A stretch of 64,000 nt of DNA, taken from Neckera pumila. Lineage: Eukaryota > Streptophyta > Bryopsida > Hypnales > Neckeraceae. Numbering within the stretch: the first letter of the stretch is position 1; each line of letters begins with the position of its first letter. Positions 60,043-64,000 of this stretch are shown in pieces. The notes beneath the pieces were generated by a model. That model saw nothing but the letters and a program-made list of their open reading frames with translations, did not search any database and was not told where the DNA came from. Where the stretch lies: positions 43,413,282 through 43,477,281 of the forward strand of contig OZ018409.1 in assembly GCA_963969595.1 (NCBI GenBank). The letters run 5' to 3'. The position numbers and the translations under genes are program-made.

Positions 60043-61067
60043 AGCCATGACCATTCAACTTCGAGTCTCTCTGATTGATTTCTAATTGGTTGGCATCCCT
60101 GCTTGAACTACTGTAGGTTTCTTGCATCTCAACTTGTATTGTGTATGTCTCCCTTCGCAATTGAAGGCAATGCCAACGGAAGTAACATGCACTGCAATCA
60201 TGCTTAATTGTGCCTACTTTTTGGCTTCCAAAATCACAACAATTTCAGTTTTGGAAATAAAATTACCAAAAAATTACAGTCTCCATATTTCCTATCTTCC
60301 TACTTAAGAAAAATTTGTATTGCTTCATATTGTTCATAATCTATTTCAAAATCACTTAAATGATTGAGTTACCTTTACATTCTTTAGCCTTCAGAGAGGG
60401 CTACCTTTGCTCTCTTCAGGCATCCATGTATGAAGTTCATCCATGTTGGCGTCAGTTATTGCTTCAACCTAGAACTAGCTCTAGCCCTCCACATTGCCTG
60501 CACGGTACCCCAAAAGGAACCAACGCCATTTTGGAACCAACCTCATTTGGAACCAATGCCATGTTCAAGAACATTAATAGATGGGGTGATCTGATTTGCC
60601 AGATATACGCTGCTTGGCTCGCTCGTTCGTGTTATTCACTTCGTATCAGATGCATATTGAAACCAATATGACAAAGTTATTACTGTATCACCCTTTTTTT
60701 TTTTTGTCCCCACTCTTGAAGTCCTGGCTTGGTTGTTAGTACAATCTGACAAATCCAACACATTGCATTTAGCTAATTTTGGGTGTTGAATATTCCACAT
60801 CACTCTGTCCAAGGAAGGGCACTGGTCCTCTCTGCTACTGAATGTTATGTACAGGCTGAAACATGCCCAATACAACATTATGTGTCTCTTTAGAATGTTG
60901 CTTCATAGCTGCAAGAATTACTTAAGGGGAAGCAAAGAGGACCAATCGATCACAGATGGACTGATTTGCAGTTTGCATGTGAACACTAATGTAATGAGTA
61001 TTTGCGGATGACAATAACCCTTTCATAACATTCAATAGCAGACTGAAGGTCTGCCTTCTCCTTGACA
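60043..61067. other. No supported gene
   Basis: A 103-codon plus frame at 60360-60671 is unrecognised. No splice-linked partner was found. Confidence 0.35.
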
Positions 61068-61095
61068 AAATGGTGTGGAATATTCCACACCATTT
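61068..61095. other. Perfect 28-bp palindrome
   Basis: AAATGGTGTGGAAT followed by its exact complement ATTCCACACCATTT. A related GAATATTCCACATCA occurs nearby at about 60787-60801. The core GGAATATTCC resembles a pair of inverted GGAA sites. Confidence 0.8.
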
Positions 61096-61884
61096 CATCC
61101 GTCGGATGATATAATGTGAAATATTCTATACCATATTTAGTTAAAGAACACGTGTCAGCTAACATAGACAGCACATGCCCCCATTGATGAGTTTTTGTGG
61201 ATGTGGCCTCGGGGAGGGAAGGCAGCCTCTCTGAAGGGTAATGAATGTTATAATAAAGAAGGGTTGTTCAGCTGTGGAAATCATCATTTTGGATATAGTG
61301 TGAATCATCTATTCTAAAAAAAGAAAAGAAAATAGCACTCATGGAGGTCGTACTACTATGCGAGCCCTCTCCTTTTCGCACAAAATTTCAAGGATGAACA
61401 TATACACTTCTATCTCACATGATTCAAGGATTTTTTGTCATCCATCAGACCACTTTGGTTTGCAGTGTCCTTACAAGATCAAATTGCAATCCAAGTGTTC
61501 AATACTTCATTTGAGTGGTAATTTGCATATTGACATACAAAAACTCTCCAAAGGTGAGTCTATACATGCATAGAATTTGAATGCAAGGAAGTTTCATTGT
61601 CATTGGCAAACATTTGAGAGAGTGGGACTAGAAACAATATTTTCTTGTAGCATTAGAGATTTGAGGGCTTCAGGATACAACAAGTTTCCGGATTGTTTCT
61701 GAATTTTTTTTGATATTTTAGTATTTTCATATTTTTTAATTATTAAAATATTTTGACAGTGTATTATAGTTTCCAGCCCAGGGAACAGGCTTGAAACGGT
61801 CCTCCCTTGTCCTCAAATCTCTTTTAATGGTGTTGATACCTTATTAGACGTTGGTTCTAAATGTAGCTACAGAAAATGAAGACC
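61096..61884. other. No supported gene; dispersed repeat at 61350-61530
   Basis: The segment around 61350-61530 is a diverged relative of 17905-18035. The rest shows only short frames. Confidence 0.35.
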
Positions 61885-61887
61885 TTA

Positions 61888-62450
61888 GGGCCGCTTTACA
61901 CCAAGAGGCCGGGCCAATTTCCTGTGTCAGAGACCAAGAATCCTGACTTCTGATTGGACAAAAGGTTCAAATTAGCCCCAACCCCTTTACACCAAGAAGC
62001 TGGGCCAATTTGGTGAATTGAATTTTTGTTCAAAAATGACATGATTTGACATGGCCCGAGCTTGCTGAATTGGGTGCACCAAAAATGGGAGGCCAATTCT
62101 TGGCCTTGGGGCCAATGTCAGATTTCAATTAAAAAAATCGTTTTAATAAAAAACTATTTTTTTCAACTAATCATTACCGTTGGATTTTGTGCAATTGGCC
62201 TCATGGGGATTATGACCGGCCTCTAGGTGTAAAGTGGCCCTGAAAATTTCAGCCCCTCTCTCTTTCTTTTGTAGGTTTTATTGAATCAGCCCGGCTTCTT
62301 GGCCTTAAGGCCTTATATATGGGAAAATTGGCCCCCATTATAATCTTATTCTAATGGGAAGTTGAGGCCGGCCTCTAGCCCAAAAGGGGTTGAAATTTTG
62401 TGCAATTGGCTTGAAGGAGAATTGGCCCGGCTTCTAGTGTAAAGCGGCCC
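61888..62450. mobile_element. Harbinger-like element with doubled ends, TTA target duplication
   Basis: GGGCCGCTTTACACCAAGAG at the left and CTAGTGTAAAGCGGCCC at the right, flanked by TTA at 61885-61887 and 62451-62453. A second, inner pair of very similar ends lies at about 61981-62010 (CCCCTTTACACCAAGAAGCT) and 62215-62234 (CCTCTAGGTGTAAAGTGGCC). No transposase frame. Confidence 0.8.
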
Positions 62451-62453
62451 TTA

Positions 62454-63144
62454 GGTGCATATTTTATATCATAAACTACCATGTACAATAGTGTTCATTG
62501 TAAATTGTGCAATGAGGGACCAAGAGCCAAAGTTTGAGGAAAACACAAGAAGAAATTCCTTGAAGCACCCAAATTTAGGATGTAATGGAGTCCCGGAGAG
62601 ATCACTATTGATTTTTGGATAACTATGTGAGTTAAAAGATAGGATCCATTTAATTTGAAGCAGAGAAATTTTATATAATATGTAGGGCTACTATAGGGTC
62701 TATGAAATGCTACATATTCTAATATATATAAATTAGGCTATATAAAACATTATGTCGTAGGACTTTTTATTACTAAGTTGGCCTTGACAGATAGGGGCCA
62801 CGCAAATACTTCATATTATAATGAATATAGTTGTGGACAAATAATTTCATATGGATGATATAATGGATCCAATCAAGAAAATCAATAATGCAAAGTGGTT
62901 GACTGAAATTGTGTTATAGTACTAGTAGTGTATATACTGATAAAAAAATAAGTGTAAATGTAAGATATTAATCAAAAGTAAAAAAAAGGATCACATTGCA
63001 TGAACTAAAAATTGTAAAACACAAAGATAGAATTTATAGTCCATTTTGTTTTGATCTTTGAAGCCATATGTGTTAATCACACTTATATTGAATGAGATGT
63101 TCATGGAAAAGTTTTGGTAGGGATTCTAAATTAATCATTGATAT
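62454..63144. other. No gene or recognised element
   Basis: AT-rich spacer with no frames of note. Confidence 0.4.
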
Positions 63145-63430
63145 TTAACCCTAAAGGCTAGAGGGGATTTTGGAAGAGGAAAAATCCCAAACTGCCAATT
63201 TTTGATGCATTGTCTAAAATTATTTTATTTTATTTTATTTTATTTTCTATAATTTTTTTAGTTTATAATTTTTTTAATTCCAAATATATAATAGTTTATA
63301 AAATAGTTAAAGCAATGTGCAAAATTTTCTTAGCCCATTTGACCAAGTGAGTTGAAAGACTATAACGTTGGAAGTAAGAATTTTTATTTTTTCATTCTTA
63401 GGAGCTAGGGTCAACAAACTTTGAGCCCTC
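63145..63430 (+). mobile_element. Left-end fragment of a TTAA element
   Basis: TTAA-CCCTAAAGGCTAGAGGGG, then sequence with a TTTTATTTTATTTTATT run. No right end is visible before the window ends. Confidence 0.45.
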
Positions 63431-63698
63431 TCGAAGTACAATTTTTGGTTTACATAAAAATGAGTATTTTCACTATTCATAAGCATATGATGTTAGATTC
63501 ACTTGAGAAAAATTTTAGAGTCAAATATAGAGCCTAGCTTATTCTAAATCAACCTACAATGCAAGGAGGTTAAGTATATTGGCAATACACTAGTCATTTT
63601 TTTGATGATTTCTTATGCAGCGGTGCTAGTTTGTGAGACTGTGAGCATGAGCGTGTGAATAGTGAGCGGGGATTATGTGAGCAATGAGCTCCAAATTT

Positions 63699-63701
63699 AA
63701 A

Positions 63702-63767
<66 letters not shown>
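63699..63767. repeat. Poly-A followed by AT microsatellite
   Basis: About 20 A residues followed by about 48 bp of AT repeat. Confidence 0.95.
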
Positions 63768-63770
<3 letters not shown>

Positions 63771-64000
63771 CAATAATATTGGGATTATCAAGAAAAAGAG
63801 TAGTTACCAAAAAAAATTGTCAATATCTTTGGTTTCTTGTAATTTTAGGACCTATATTATTGTGGACCTATTACCATGGACCTATTACCGTGGATATATG
63901 CTACTTGTATTAGGGTTGTTATTTTTTATATTGCCTATGATGTTGGAAATATATTGTGAAGATAAAAAACGATTTAGATGTGAAAAATGAATAAGGATGG

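Noticed and set aside
1..64000. CRISPR arrays, bacterial operons, ribosome binding sites
   Set aside because: Repeats are transposon-like without regular spacers, and the genes are spliced eukaryotic genes.
1..64000. tRNA or rRNA genes
   Set aside because: No cloverleaf with A and B box signals and no rRNA core sequence was noticed on reading; a tRNA scan would be needed to exclude one formally.

Overview
The window looks like nuclear DNA of a land plant (streptophyte). The evidence is two intron-rich protein genes with clean GT-AG introns that rebuild plant-type proteins, one of them with a plastid-targeting-like N-terminus, and a CACTA-type DNA transposon with plant-type ends. The DNA is AT-rich and gene-poor. 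The sequence alone does not tell me whether the plant is a bryophyte, fern, lycophyte or seed plant.

Only two genes can be supported in full, both on the minus strand. The first (41282-45105) has 12 coding exons and encodes a 482-residue amino acid/auxin permease family transporter resembling the vacuolar AVT1 group. The second (51639-54992) has 8 coding exons and encodes a 337-residue, probably plastid-targeted, atypical short-chain dehydrogenase/reductase (NmrA-like NAD(P)-binding fold). In both, every exon junction keeps the reading frame. No tRNA, rRNA, CRISPR array or bacterial feature was seen. Two weaker coding traces are a 170-codon GC-rich open frame at 8933-9445 and an orphan exon-like segment at 14549-14735.

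The rest is mostly short, non-autonomous DNA transposons. The dominant family is bounded by TTAA and has ends of the form CCCCTAAAG...CTTTAGGGG. About 15 full or near-full copies, most of them 0.65-0.95 kb in three subfamilies that I call A, B and C, cover roughly a fifth of the window. Three copies sit inside other recognisable repeats, and comparison with uninterrupted relatives shows a single TTAA at the empty site and a TTAA on each side of the insertion. That is the signature of piggyBac-type integration. One copy (14810-15730) contains a decayed coding-like stretch that could be a transposase remnant.

Other elements are a 2.6-kb CACTA element with a TAT target duplication (36393-38997), a Harbinger-like element with TTA duplications and doubled ends (61888-62450), a foldback element with roughly 0.3-kb arms (56611-57403), several MITE families present as two or more copies, two tandem duplications beside or inside the genes, microsatellites and long hairpins.

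Layout: 1-41 kb is repeat-dominated with no confirmed gene; 41.3-46 kb is the transporter gene and its leader; 46-51.6 kb is repeats; 51.6-55.3 kb is the reductase gene; 55.4-64 kb is repeats. The two genes share orientation but nothing shows a shared function.
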